A stretch of 64,000 bases of DNA, from contig CM049319.1 of the NCBI GenBank assembly GCA_026874595.1, forward strand, positions 2,564,101-2,628,100, given 5' to 3'. Both the position numbers and the translations under genes were made by a program. Below are positions 9,693 through 23,914 of the stretch, piece by piece; within the stretch, counting starts at the first letter, position 1; the number at the start of each line of letters is the position of its first letter. Under the pieces are notes generated by a model that had not been told where the DNA came from, searched no databases, and saw only the letters and a list, made by a program, of their open reading frames with translations. The DNA is from Sipunculus nudus. Taxonomy: Eukaryota > Annelida > Sipuncula > Golfingiida > Sipunculidae.

Positions 9693-12600
9693 GTAGGTCC
9701 TATAGTTTTCTCTCAGTTTGTAACTCTTTGTGTTGGTTGAAGGAAGTGCTGAGTACTTCGCCTTGGTTCACTTTGACTGCTCATCTTTGACAATATATTT
9801 TTTTTACCAAATTACTTTACTAATAGTTTGGATTTTTTTTTACCTACGATGTATTAATCGAATACGATTTTGATGTTTCGCAGTGTTTCATTTTCTTTTT
9901 CTTTGTAAAGTTACGGTTTGCTTTACGGAACTTGTCCATGTAGAAAACCCCAGTATATCAGGTTCTTAAGTAGTTTTATTATTTTCGGGAATCTTAACAA
10001 ACGCTGCCGCTTTACGTCCTGTTGGATTATTTCCGATCTTCTTCGATTGTATTGTTAAGGTACATGTGTAATTGGTTTTAAGCCCAACTGCAATTAATCA
10101 AACAAAGATTTAAATTATTTTTCAAAAGGAGTAACGTTGTTTCATCAATTTTCTCATGCTTTGTTCAAATCCCTTATTACTTAATTTCAATTCTTTTTTT
10201 TATAAATGCGAAAAACGCGTGAATCCAATCAGACGAATATAAAATTGCTTGTGGAAAATCACGCATGTTTATCATAAACTTCGGATAATCAAGTGTCGTT
10301 CAGGTAAATGTTCTCACGCGGCCACCACTTTAAATCTTCAGATGTCAAACCATTGCCAGCATCAACGAAACTATACAATTGAGGGTGTAATAAGGGCGTT
10401 TTTTTTATTTTTATTTATAAATGAAAGGCAAGAAATTGTTTAAGAGATACCAGTTATAGATCATGGGGTTGGCGGGAGAGACTGGGTCTAGTAATAGCGG
10501 TTAGCAGTGTGTTTATATTTTCTGAGATTTTCCCGAGTGTGAAGGGGATTCACAGTTTTTTTTGTGATTTCTTCTTACTCGTGTTAAAAACCGTATCCTT
10601 ATACAGGGTATATGAGGATCCTGTACACTTTGTGGCTCCGTTTTCCTTTTAGGCTATTGCCTCAAATATGTTGCCCTAGGCGGTTAGGGCAAAGACTATA
10701 CCCCGCCGGGGATGCTCATAATGACTTCAGTTCTATAGGGAACACTCACTGATGATATTTTTCGTACATAAAACATGGTTTCGCGTCTGCTTACATGGTC
10801 TAGGTTTCCACAGGTTACCAGGCTTTCAATAAGACAACGTAGATATAGCTGTTTTTTTTATGCAAATGCGGGTTCATTTATACATTTTCTATAACCTTGA
10901 CATCCTCGGACAAACACTTTCTATAGATATAACACAGATGCTCATCGTATTTTTATTGTAAGAGTGCTAAACTAAATTTTTTTAATTACATAGGTAGCAA
11001 AGGTATGTCACGTGATCGTCCTTTTTCATGATCAGGTCATCCGTCGCCTATTTAAGTGTAATAAGAATGAGGATTTGACGAAGATTTTGCGTGACCTTGC
11101 GCTTTTTGTATAATCTTTATCGGCTTTTAATACCCGTGAGCATAATGAGTATCATGTCTATTGTGACATTATAACTTGAATGATATTAGGAGACAGGACA
11201 TTTATTAAAATATTGTTCTTTTACAAGATTCTGATATTCATAAACATATATATAACATTTATACGTAAATAACTGTATAAAACTATATGTAAAATATATT
11301 AACTGTGCCACGGAACCGCTGGCTCAGTACCCAGTCATCTCCATAAATATGCTGTTAACAGTTAGAGTGGACATAATTTATAGGATGTTCTTCAAATCTT
11401 CACTTACATCTAAATCCATCTCTTCTGTCGTCAAAGAAATATTATAATTATGCAAAAGCAATTTGACCGAGGAATAAACCGATTATTGGTATGGCAGGAA
11501 TTTTAGGGCTGATTCAACCATAAGACAATAGTTTTTCAATCCTCCCTATATTAGTGTTTTATAGATAATGGACTGAAGTTGGTAAATAAATATATTCAGC
11601 GGCGCAATTAAAAAAAGTAAATAATCAGTTTGTATAAAAAATGATCGTATGGTAATGCATAAAAGTTACGTGACGGCACTGCATGTCAATATCTCAGTTC
11701 TATTAACTTTACAGTTACAACGTTCCTCACATGACTGTTATTACAGCTGAGAACAAGTTTCCACATAGATTTACTTTTATTAACTAAATCGAAAGCTAAC
11801 AGCAAAAAAAAGTAAAACTCTATCACAGAATGTTAACTGTATTTCTGGAAGCCGTAATATGCAGCGATGTATTGTTTGCCCATCAGGTTTAACATTTGAT
11901 GCATATACCTTATTCTGAATTCTAGAAGAAAATGTTTGCGTCACACATCCCTCAACTCCAAATAATAGAACTATGCTAGCAAAAGAATCTCAACAACGTG
12001 TAATTTTAGAGACTTGGATATACTTATGTGGGTACTTCTCTTCATTGCATGGATACACCATCGAGAACCCCCTAAAGGCGCACTCGTTTGTGAATGAGTC
12101 ACGGCCTTTCCACTAAGCCTGCAGAACGCATGGGCTTACCGTGAAATCTCACCAGTCCTCGACTGATATTCGAGCGCTCGATCTACGGCTTTGAGTCCTG
12201 TGCTATACCCCTAGGCATAAAAACGGTTTTTTTTTGTTTAAGATCATATTTGAATTAATATTTTTAACAGGTGCGTTATCGATTGCGATGCACAGTCAAA
12301 TAATTGGATTATTACTTTAAATTGGGCTTGTCAGATGTTTATCATTTACTATAAAAATAAGGATTCTTTTACGATTTCTTGTATTTTATTATGTCATATC
12401 TTTAAAGGAAGATTTTTCTCCCAGTTGCTATGACTACTGGTTTACATCTGGTCAGCTTCTGGTCTTTGTCAAACAAAAAAAAGTTGTCTGATTCCTTAGT
12501 CTGATTTTAACGCCCGCCTAGCTGGTGATGGTCAGATAATTGGCCATCCTTCGTCTAGAATCCTCCTCTTGGGAGACAATTAACACATTCACTTGTCTGG

Positions 12601-15600
12601 TCCAACAGCTAACCCAACCAGGTCACGTGCTGTCTATTTGTACATCGTTGTCCGATTACAGAATCCAGTATAATGTTTTATTACTCGGGGGAGGATCGGT
12701 CCACACCAAACCGTAAGGCTTGTTAAACTGTTTTGCACGCTAACCTAGCACACCGTTTTACATCTAGAGAATGCCTTAGCGACTCCCCCATTGTCTGCCT
12801 CTTGTTTCCTTTGTCTGGCCAAACAATCCAATATCCTCTCAGCGACTTGGCGGGAACGCTGGCTATGGAAATGGGGATTTCCACAGCTAATATGCATATT
12901 TTTTTTTTCTCTAACCAATTTAGCATTTAGCCGTCTGATTCGTGTCGGTCTATGATGCTGAAGGGAAATCTTTTTTCACCTGTAGGTGCAATCCAAGTCC
13001 CTCTTTAAGCTTATGTCAGGCTGATTGATAGAGAACACTCATAATTTGGGAGTCGCATATCGTGAATCCTTTGGAGATAACCTTAATTTGCTATTGAAGA
13101 GTAGAAAACTGTATGATTCACTGTGTTATTTGATTTCGGTGTATAGGAAAAATGTTATTTCTACTATAAAATTCACAGCTGTCTGCATTACGAAACTGGT
13201 ATATAGAATAAAAATTTTTGTAGGAAATGGGGTGTCGGTCAGCTCAAAGAGTCTCATAATATGGGCCCAAACGAAAACCCTACTCATTTAAATGAATACA
13301 AAGAGTGTGACCAAGTTGTTATGCATGGAGCGCTCAGTGCGGATGAGACAGCCCTTTGAGAAAAACTTCTGTTATCTGAAAAAGTGCCGTGCCAGTCGCG
13401 GAATGGCTGAGCCGCGAGTTTACATCGTATTTTTAAAAATATTAACATAAATTGCTATGTGATGAGACGGGTCCCCAAATCAGCTTTTTTTTCAGCGCAT
13501 TTATAATAAAGAACAATTGACAAATCAAATAATCTTTATTACATCTTCACTATTTACCAGCCATTTCAGTAAGTCAGATTACAAAACATATTAAAAAATT
13601 TAAAATCTGCCAGAAATAGGTCACAGTAATACTCGTATATTGTAATCTGAAATGACAGATAGGTGTCCATCTCACAAAAGCTTGTACATTTCACAAATGA
13701 CACGTGTCAACATCATGACTAGAGTGTTGCGCACTTGACCTATACCCGTTGGATTAAATTTCAACCAAAAGATGATCAGTAGCCATCTAATTGACAAAAC
13801 TCAACAGCAGGAGTTTCTAATTTCTACTACTCCGACAAAGGTGTGTCATATTGATTAATTAAGAAGGAAAAAAATAAATAACTGTAAAATATTGCAGACC
13901 ACATTCTAGTACAAAATGTCATGATCTTTACAAATGGCATCAAAAGGTCGCATTATCTGTAACTGGATACGTGTCCTATCTGGCCAGACTTACAGAAAAA
14001 AAAACAGGATGAAATCAGATGTCGCAGATGGTGATCTCCGCCATTTGTTGTCAATGATATCCCGGTATGTCTTAATAAATAGGGGCCACTGCGCCCGATG
14101 CCTAAATGACAGGTCTATCTAAAGTTGATAAAGGTATGAACCGACGTAATGTGCGACCGATTGCTCGGACGGCAACATACGCTGTGAGGTATTATATTCA
14201 ACAACCTTGCCACCCAAGTAGTCATTATGTACTAATTTAAACTGATGCATGACAGAAGACCACTTGTAAACGTCGCTCTTTTTACATCAAAGAAACATTA
14301 AGCTATCCGCCTGGCAGAATCATCATTTTGATGTTGACAGTAGGTATGTTTGTCATATTAGTCATTTTCCCTATTGTACGATTCGATCAAACGCTTGAAA
14401 AGTTATTCCTGCAGAAGAACAAAGCAAACACTACAAAGTCATATGTAACAGATGACTTTGTTATCAACAGTCTAAACCAGATCTGAAGCAAAACATTTCA
14501 TCACCGGGAGATAAAGGTAAACGTCGTGCTAGGTTTATACGTGTTTCGTATAACGGCTCCCATTGGTGGGTTTGTGAAATAGTTCATTTTAAAATGTTGT
14601 GATCTATGTTTGAAGTAATCGTCGGATTTTACGCTGGGAGACGATGCTGAAGACTTCACCTGCAATAGGAATACAATATGAACCTGATTTTGTTTAGTGT
14701 TAAGAGATTTTGGTATTGAAGAGAAGAAACATAAATCAAACCTTTATGTATATTCTGCTTTGCTCCCATCCCTGTTCAACGTATTACACATCACTCTGAA
14801 CAACAGAATTTTAAACTCGCTCATCAATCACAACAGGGCATGTAGTGTCCAAAGCGTGTTCTCTATGCAATATCATCCTAAATTTGTTTTATAATGATAG
14901 AGAACACAGTAGGGGACACTATATATTTACTGAGGCTAACCAATGAATATGAATGATTTTTAATAGTTTAGGGTTATCCATATTCCTGGATGTTCCCGGG
15001 TACAGTAAGCTTCGACATCAGACATATTAATATTAACTACCAGGCCATGTCTTGCTTCTGCAAAACCTTCTTTGGCATTAATTTGGATTTATTTAGGATT
15101 TACCTACACCGGTCTCCCTCGCTACCATTGGTTTTATTATTTTAATTTGTTCTGCATTAAGTCAGTGGGGAACGCGGGTATCCACATTCCTTGCGGTTGT
15201 GGATTGAGTCCCGGGACAAGCGAATTAATTTAGGTTATTTTTTCCCTTCACTTTCTTAAATGTCAATGTTCGGTTACGTAGAAAACGATAAAAACCCTAT
15301 TGGAAATCTTTGAATTACTTTTGAGTTCGGTGAAATGATTATGTATGTTTATATTTTCTTCAATGCACCTTAAATGTAAAGTTAGCCTTTGGACTAACAG
15401 CATATCGCTGTCATCAACTTGTATTCAGTTTAAAATAACAATTTAACGTAAAACATCTTGTTCTTTGAGGGTATCTTACAAGACGGAGGCTGTAAGGTAA
15501 GACGTCAATGTCCCTCCCCATTACAAAGAGCCGCTTAAAATATTTTATGCTCTTTAAATTCTCGTTAGAATAATACAAATTTATTTGTAGGCGGCCTGAT

Positions 15601-18600
15601 TTTTTTACACGTCAATGAGAATAAGCATTTTATTCCTTTGAACTGTATTAAAACATATCATCACAAAACGTCAGGTTAATTACCCTTTTTTACCTCGGGG
15701 ATTTGAAATATCACAACTTATTAGAAAATATATTCACAATTAATAAACATTAATGCATTTTGAGGAGAGTTCTGTGAGACAGTTATGCGTTCATATTGTG
15801 CTCACTGCATCTGTGACGATGTATAATAAACGTATATACAATATTCTTCTTCCGAAAAATAAATAGAAAAATAATCATAGTTTGCTCTGATTATCATTTT
15901 TGCTCGTAAAATAGACTGTTCCTCAGACCCGTTAAGCGAGTCGGTCACTTGCCTTCTTGCCAGTGGTAATGGGTACGAACTATATAAGGATTTAATAATA
16001 AACACAAACATGCCCACACATACACGCTTTCACATTAACCCGTCTTTATTATGGGTGAGTTAACTAAAATTTGTTTTATCCTCAACTGTCTCGACCCGAG
16101 TCCTATTTCGCTCGTCGTTCACGCGATTCGCCGCTCCCATAAAATACACTTAATGAGCGCGAGAAGACACAGGCGAGAAGGGAATTAGTAAAACCATGTA
16201 TACAGGAGTGCCAAATACGCTCCTGCACAAAATCGAACCATTAGACAGGTCTGCTGTATTGGCGAAATTCACACCGGTAAGTGTATAACGGACGATTTAA
16301 AGTGAAATCACGCATGGCCTAATGAAAGCCAACGGAAGGCCTTTGATTCCGTAAGCTTGTCATTGGCCCACCCACTCTATAGGTTATTGGATGGCCGACA
16401 CAATTGTGATAGCGGTGTCAATCCTGTTATTGAAAGCATCGTTCGGGTCTTTGGTGCAAAGTTATATGTTCATTTATACCAAATTGTTAACATGATCATT
16501 TTATTAAAAGGGGAATGTAATCACAGGTAGGGACAATATAAACTCTGATTCCTCACTGAATCATACCTTTGTAGAGCAGATTATCTGGGTATTGGTTCAT
16601 AAGATGGATATTTGTTTTTAATAAAAAGGTGCGTGACTGTATTAATGCTGTATAAAAGTAGAAGCACATGAGAATAAATGTATGCTCGTCACTGTGCGTT
16701 TTAATATATTATGGATAAAACACCAGGTGCTTCAAACATAATTGTTTGAAACAAGATGATAATATGCACTTTGAAGCCATGTATTGGAACTGACATGAAA
16801 AATCTTTGAATCACTTTCGTGCTTCGGTAACTTATAGTCAAGGTATTTATCTTCGTTAAAATACCTAGCGTGTCGATTTTTTTTCTAAATATACGTTAAG
16901 GAATCTGTATAGACCTTGATCGAACGCGTAACAGAACTAGAAAAGACCATTTCCAAGCTATATAAATATCTGTCTAATTTTCCATTTAAAATTTCCTCTA
17001 CCACAGTCCGTTTTATGTTTATGTAAGTTCAAACAAGACTTTTTTGGTCAGTATTACTGCTTCTGCGATTAACGAGAAGTAGTTAACCCTACATATACTC
17101 AAATTAAAGAGCAGTACGTCCTTCCAGGTAAAATCCAGGTGCACTCAGTACAAGTCCACAGGAACTGGATCGACCTCTATCAGGCGTTAACTCTCTCCCA
17201 TTATCCATGATGAGATCTTCTAATTCTGATTCTTAGCCAAGTCTTCTAATGCTCTATATCAATTTACCTATGTCTACATTAAAATGCAACCTTTTCAATG
17301 TTTCGGAAGGGGAATACGGCACTATATCATAGCTAGTTGAATGTTTCTATAAGTGATGTTGCATATTTGGGGAATGTGTGATATACATTTAGAAGACCCT
17401 CGATCATTGACAATTAATTCCCTCGTGATTACTTTATCATGTCTGGGTGTTATGTAACATTACCTCAGGCGAGAAATAAATAAAACAACTCCTGGTATAG
17501 CGAGGGACGTATCCATGAAATTAATAGAGTTGTGCTCTGTTTAGGACATGAAATGTTGATATAAAAAGTTAGTGTATTGTCACGCACATTGGTTTACGTG
17601 CTAGAGTGTCAGATAGCGATTTTAGATGATAGTTGTGTCACCTCCGGTTTATGCGTCACTTCTTGGCCAAAGAAATTCAACTGCAGTAATATATTTGCAA
17701 TTGAAATGACCCAACAGTATAAAGACTCTAATGAAATACAGGAAAAACGCACGGATTTGAAGATCATTTTTCTGCTTATTAGTCACTGTGGCCCGATATA
17801 TTTTATCCTACGCGAGCTTTCGTTTTATGTAGGCCGCTATCTAGAAACATATTAGATTATTCTGTCTGGCTTGTGTCACACTAGCTAGAGGTTTCAGACA
17901 ATTTGCCAAATTACTTTATACTTGCAAATGTGACGCTTCATATAATTTTCCTGTTAACACATCTCAGGTAATGATTTCTTGCATATTTTTCCAGCAGTGT
18001 TGGCCCTTGTTGTTGATGCATTTCTTGGTATAATATAAAAAGTTGATGAATGAATAGCCATGCTGGTTCATTGTACGTAGAAAGAAGACTATTCTGTGTA
18101 TTCATGTTCCAATATTACAGGTTGTAATAACCTCTGGTTAAGTTTGTTTTAATGAATTTCATGACTGAAGAAATATCTAAATTTTTTTTGTCAGTCGACA
18201 CTACGTCTTTTGACATATAATTCTGCAAGAAACAAACATTTCTGGTTTCGATGAACCCTGTCTGATGACAAAAGCAAAGCTCTCCGATGCCATAATGTCA
18301 AGATTCGAACTCGCATATCCCACTGGATATTATAATTTTTTTTTAGATACTATTATCTCTATTCGGTGGTATTTAACATGTAAGCTGAACACCTTTCAGG
18401 TCCTACATTTAAGGTACGTTTAGAATGAACAATAACATTTCTTTCATTATTTCATTGTACTGTCTATAGAGATTTTAAAGCAAGCTATTCACCTGCCTTT
18501 GTGCATGTGACTTCTGGCATTTAAAACGCCTCTGTGACCTATGTATGATCTTTATCTTCCACCGGCTGTTAGTAAACACGGTCTGTGTTGCCGAACAGGA

Positions 18601-18942
18601 AGACAAATGAAACTAAAGGTGGCTGGTTGCATATGTGCAGAACTTGAAAAGTTGCAAAAACCAGTTCGAAAACTGGTTCATATGACTTGCCTTCAGATGT
18701 CCTTGATGACTTTTTTTATGCTGGCTCACTGTAAGTTTTATGAGCAACCTGTGTACCGTCAGATCGGCGTTTTCTGGCCTGTTTTCATTATATGACAGAA
18801 GATAATTTTAAGCTTAAAGACGTGAGATATTAGAATACTGCCCTCTAAACACAGGGTCACGCTCGATTAATGAACTGAAACCGTAATTTTTGACAAATGA
18901 AACCGTATATATTGTGATCCCGGTAAAGAAAACAGAAGCCGA
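9693..18942 (+). other. Intron 1 of the DH31-like gene, proximal part
   Basis: Over 9 kb of AT-rich sequence with no coding exon that I can support. A small hairpin, TTGCCCTA with a GGCGG loop, lies at 10671-10692. A good-looking but orphan donor, CACCG|GTAAGTG, occurs near 16276-16285. A weak tRNA-like word (GGATTGAGTCCCGGG) lies near 15198. None of these makes a gene. Confidence 0.5.
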
Positions 18943-19086
18943 CACTGCTACAGGCTTCATAGTCACAGAACAATAGTTCTTATCACATGACACTGCTACA
19001 GGCTTCATAGTCACACAACAATAGTTCTTATCACATGACACTGCTACAGGCTTCATAGTCACACAACAATAGTTCTTATCACATGA
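18943..19086. repeat. Three tandem copies of a 48-bp unit
   Basis: Copies run 18943-18990, 18991-19038 and 19039-19086, each starting CACTGCTACAGGCTTCATAG and ending CTTATCACATGA. The first differs from the others by a single base (CACAGAACA against CACACAACA). Since 48 is a multiple of three the minus strand stays open through it, but this is a by-product and not evidence of coding. Confidence 0.95.
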
Positions 19087-19686
19087 CTGTTACATTGACG
19101 AGAAATTAATAGAACGGCATCTCGCAAATACGACCATGCAGTTACTGAGTGGGCATAGTTGCAACCTGCTGTTTAATATTGCGTCTATCCATCATTATTC
19201 ATTTGTACGGGTCTGATGGGTCATATTTGGCTGTATATTGACATTTGTTTGCAATTTAAAGATGTGCCACAAAGTGAATCTATTAAGACCATATACGTCA
19301 GCAATATTCCCTATTGTAGGTGACATTGATGTCTATTGTCTATTGTTATTGAGTAATCTATTGTGTCATTGTGTTTTATCCAATCAAATAACAATAAATA
19401 TCAGTGTAGGGAATCATGGAAAGTTTCTTCTCAAAGCAATAATATTAAAAAAAAGTTTACTTTATGACACGACCATCAGAAGGAAATGCTTATTTGCCTG
19501 TAACATTTAAAGTTGTAATTCAATATACTTCAATTTACCGACCTTCTGTTTTTTAGATATACAAGTTTAATAAGACAAACACAGATGAAAACATTTAAAC
19601 CATATGTGTTAAAGTACATAAAGAGACTTAACCATGTTGATAAATTTATCCCATATATATAGAGAGAATTTATATATATATTTATA

Positions 19687-19726
<40 letters not shown>

Positions 19727-20724
19727 TATTTAAGATAAAAAAATAGTACTCTCTGAATTAGAAGCTCAAAGTAACGTAAATTAATTAGTCCCTCTAGAAC
19801 TTAATCATCGAATCAAATACAACAAAAAGTTATATGATGTTTTGTTGATTTACTGTGATGAAATGGTTCCGTAAACGTTAAATTACGTATTACAGGATAC
19901 TTGTATAAAAGTACAAAAACTACGATATGATACGGGGTTGATACAGAAAAAAAATGACTTTAAAAACCGAGTTATAAAGCACTAAAATATCGGAGACATT
20001 TTTGTCTTGGATTATTCATTATAAAAGCAACACTAGACCACTCGGTGGGTTGGGGGCAAACCTGTTTAGTCTCCCGTTAAAGTGCTCTCCCTAAAATAAT
20101 GTCGTTAGTCCCGCGTTGTTCCTGCGCCTAGTCCATTCCCCCGGCGACTATATTCATGGTAAGTGAAAAATAAGAGAACATGTGACCATTTTTTAATAAA
20201 ATCAAACGATGACTCCTTTTAAACGGGCACTAGAAGTTCTATGTTCTTTGCTACCTTAAACCCAATATTGTGAAAGTTCATTCATAAATTTTCCATTTTT
20301 TACCAATTCAGTTTCTGTGCACTCATCTCGTTTTTTATAAAGAGCACGTTTTAACTTTAAAATTGTTGAGCTGAAGTTTAGATCCTGAGATACACAGTCA
20401 GTGTTTTTTAATGTCACCTACCAAAACATGTATCGACGATGAAGATATATATGTGATACTTCGGCCTGTGGAATATTAATTCGGCATCATTTATTTTTTA
20501 ATAATATCAGACATCAAGGATTATTAACAAAAATATCTTTCTTCATTTTAATTCGGACGTTTGCAAAAAGTACTCACTTAATTATCAGCCTGACTTATGT
20601 TAATATCTATTGAAAGGGAAAATATTCATCTATCTGACAAGAAAAAGCGGTCATTTAGAAAGGGTGATCACTGCTTACGAACATTTATACCTCACACGGC
20701 CTGTTTTACTTGTAGTCCGGTCGC
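19087..20724. other. Intron 1, middle part
   Basis: Non-coding AT-rich sequence with an (AT)n microsatellite at 19689-19724. No gene or named repeat is recognised. Confidence 0.55.
19689..19724. repeat. (AT)n microsatellite
   Basis: Eighteen AT dinucleotides in a row, in a wider TA-rich block. Confidence 0.95.
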
Positions 20725-21770
20725 CACTGGACTCAACCTTGTTTTATGGTATTAAGTTTTTTCTTTGTGGATTTTGTTTGCCCACACATCAGGTGTGAAA
20801 AATACGTTGTTTGGCCCGCTGTCAGCCTTGGGCAATTTTTTCTAATTAGCATAAAACAAAATGGCCGCCAAAATAATGCGAAAATAGCAAAATTGCCATA
20901 ATTACCTTTACATTTGACATAGAGGGTCATGGAATTCATGTTTTGTAGCTGTTCTCCTATTTGAAAAATAAAACCGTTAATATATTGAACATATGATTTG
21001 GTTAGTACGTATGTTCCAAAGCATTCTACAGATCTACAGAATAAATTAAACTAATTATACACTCAAGCATAGTTGAAGATGAGATGATCAAACGTTCTGG
21101 AAAACAGCTGTCATACATTATGAAAATAATATGCTTTTTGGTAACCTATGAATGACCTTCATAATGAAACAATAAGAGCCGTTTTTAGCCGTTTTCCCAC
21201 ACAGTTTTTATTCCCCCCCCCCCCTTGTGTCACGACGAGGCCCAATATTTACAACTTGGGCGAGATTTTACTTATTTTTAGGGGGATTATGTGAGCATAA
21301 TTTGGGTCAATATATTGAATCTAAATGGCACCTTTGCGGAAATTCCTCTTTATTCGTGGCAAATGTAACAGTTGTATGTGTTTGCATATATTAGTAAAGG
21401 TAATTGCATGATAAAATATTATATATAAGTTTTTGTAGAATGTATTATGAAGGGTGCATATACGAACGCACAAGGCTGTCACATGCATGAAAACTAACTG
21501 GTCTCTCAAAAATATTAATATATGATTATAGCGGGGTCGAAAAGCATTACAGACAGCCGAGTCATACTCGAAGCCAACCCCCCCCCCCCCCCCCACCCCC
21601 ATGACTTTCATGCAGTCTTTACATATTTTGTCAAAGGTTATTTAACTGTGGTCTTCCATATGTGGCCGCTAACATTCACAGACTTAGGATGTTTTACTTC
21701 CCTGGTTTGTTATTTGTTTGCTCTGTCTATATCAGCATCTTCTTCCTTTTTAGTTACCGATGTATGGCCC
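20725..21770 (+). repeat. Left arm of a large inverted repeat
   Basis: This arm matches, in inverted order, the arm at 23915-24795. Paired landmarks are TTTGCCCACACATCAGGTGTG with the reverse of CACACCTGATATGTGGGCAAA, ATGGCCGCCAAAATAATGCG with CGCATTATTTTGGCGGCCAT, GTTAGTACGTATGTTCCAAAG with CTTTGGAACATACGTACTAAC, and GTGGCCGCTAACATTCACAG with CTGTGAATGTTAGCGGCCAC. The left arm holds about 0.2 kb (21180-21380) that the right arm lacks. A 17-nt C run lies at 21578-21594. Confidence 0.85.
21159..21395 (+). repeat. Direct repeat within the left arm, copy 1
   Basis: The segment CTTCATAATGAAACAATAA ... CTTGTGTCACGACGAGG ... TTTAGGGGGATTA ... ACAGTTGTATG recurs at 21768-21990 in the same orientation. 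The copies differ by scattered substitutions and small indels, including the length of a C run (12 here, 5 in the other). Confidence 0.85.
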
Positions 21771-21990
21771 TTCATAATGAAACAATAAAAGCGAAACTAC
21801 CGTTATCGACACGTTTTTATTTTCCCCCTTGTGTCACGACGAGGACCGATATTTACAACTTAGACGAGATTTTATTCAGTTTTAGGGGGATTAAATGAAT
21901 ATAATTTGAGTCCAATTAAATCAGATGGCCCCTTTACAGAAATTCATCTTGGTTCGATGGCAAATATAACAGTTGTATGTTTTTACATGT
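21768..21990 (+). repeat. Direct repeat, copy 2
   Basis: Second copy of the 21159-21395 segment, lying immediately inside the left arm of the inverted repeat. Confidence 0.85.
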
Positions 21991-23914
21991 ACTGTGTCAA
22001 ATCATATTACATATAATGCAACCTATCTCAGACATACTGCTGTAAGCTTCCATCAGCATCATATAGCCATCAGCATCATATTAATATTGATAATTCGTCT
22101 GCTATGTGATCGTCAACTATGTCTACTTGCCTGTGAAAGCTGAACTCATTTCTCCACTTTCTGTAGCTAAACCAGAAAAGGCTATTACTTTAAATTTTAT
22201 ATTAAAATTAACAGTTTTTTTTGAGGAAGGTGACCCAAATGAGCTTAAATTTAATCGGATTTTTTAAATGGTGTTATTGAAACATACAAATTTAGTCAAT
22301 AGCAACATATGATAACTGATGTGGATGAACACCTTCAGCGACAGAATTCATGCTTATATAAACAATGATGACAATTAGAGGTTTATAAAATGCCCCGCCC
22401 CCGAAACATTTGCCGTCGGTGTAATGCATCATAATTGGGTAAAAAGTCTTTCTGAAACTTTAAACTTAAAAAATACATGAGCACAAATCGGCAACATATA
22501 GATGTATTCCCATGTATGCACACAAAAAACACGAAGTTAAATGCAATTAATTATATAATATTAAACTGGCTCATAATAGAAACACTTAACATGTTCTGTG
22601 TGATGATATCCCAAATTCAGGGATTCATTTGTATCTACTAGACTTACAAATGCAGATAACAAAATGATTTGCCGTGAACAGCCTATGACCAAAAGATCGC
22701 TAATTAATTACTCATATGCATTAAATAATCCATCAATCAATGCACGAGGATGACAAGCTACATTTCCCAAGAAAATAAAAAATAAAGATGATGACCTTGG
22801 ACTGTAGTAGGTACCTATATATATAAAAATGGTCATATAGGGGAGGGGGTTCTAATCACAAGGAAAAGTTGGCTATCGGTTGGGACACTTATATCGAGAA
22901 TATCTCAGTTAAGGTCATGTTTCGTTAAAGTCAACTTAACAGATTAACGTGCAGCCAAGGCTGTTGGTGGCATGCATAAGGAAAGAAAAAAAAATATTAT
23001 GGAATTTCACCATACACATTCTATTCCTTATTGCTGTATAAAATTTATGAGAACTAAAATGTATTGTCTACCTTAATGAATAATGTCGCCAAACTCATAT
23101 GTCAGCTATACAATCTTATTTCAATATACAAGGTCTGGTTTGTAAACATTTTTTTTTTCAGCATTCCTCTTTGTTTGCACTTCAAGTTCTGAATTTGGAT
23201 AGGGAGTCTGCATATTAGGGTGCAAGTTAAAGCTTTACTTAATTTAAAGAACTAATATGTTTTATAAATGAAATTTACGGCACTAAAACGGTGCTTATCG
23301 CGAGAAATTTTACACGTCTTATACTTGTTAGTTTAGTCTATCCTGCTGTCGATTCTGGAATAGGTCAAGATATAATTTCCCATGAAAATTTTTGTCCGGA
23401 AGCCCGCAGAAGATCATACATGCTTCAGCTAAATCATGGAGGGCCGAGTGCATGTCAGTCGGGTTGAGACTATACCATAGCTAATTTTGAGATCCACCTG
23501 TCTGAGGTGTGTAGCCGTGTTCCTACCTTACCCAGTGGCATTTTTCCCATTTACTGACTTTCTGTGTCTCAAAAGATATTTATCTATGTACTGTTGGCAC
23601 AGTACCACTATACTTCCACAAAACCTTTTGAAGAGGTTTGAGCATATTTGTGATCTGAGCCTGACAGATACTTTACCCGAATATCATAAAAAAATTTAAA
23701 GTAGTCAAATATCACTTATTCCGCCAGGATTTTCATCAAACTGGGCTGTGTTTTTTTTCATGAAAATGTGTTTCACGGTAAACGAACTCCATGGTTGGCG
23801 CCGAAAAAATTACCAAGGGCCTCGTGTGGGACATCTCATGGTGGTGATGAGGATCGTCTTCAAAATTTAAAGGATTGTTTCCTGTGTATCACCCTATTCC
23901 TCTACCAAATTTGT
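21991..23914. other. Spacer between the inverted-repeat arms
   Basis: About 1.9 kb without a transposase or other recognisable ORF. AT-rich, no named repeat. Confidence 0.5.

Noticed and set aside
10671-10692. Hairpin TTGCCCTA-GGCGG-TTAGGGCAA as a structured RNA
   Set aside because: It does not match the histone 3' stem-loop or any other element that I know; a stem of this size is expected by chance over 64 kb.
15165-15215. tRNA-like word GGATTGAGTCCCGGG
   Set aside because: No cloverleaf can be drawn around it and no second copy was seen. Not called as tRNA or SINE.
16250-16290. Strong donor CACCG|GTAAGTG as an alternative leader exon
   Set aside because: No TATA box, acceptor or open frame accompanies it. 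A donor word alone occurs by chance.
19530-19727. Minus-strand ORF of Tyr-Ile repeats
   Set aside because: It is translation of the (AT)n microsatellite.
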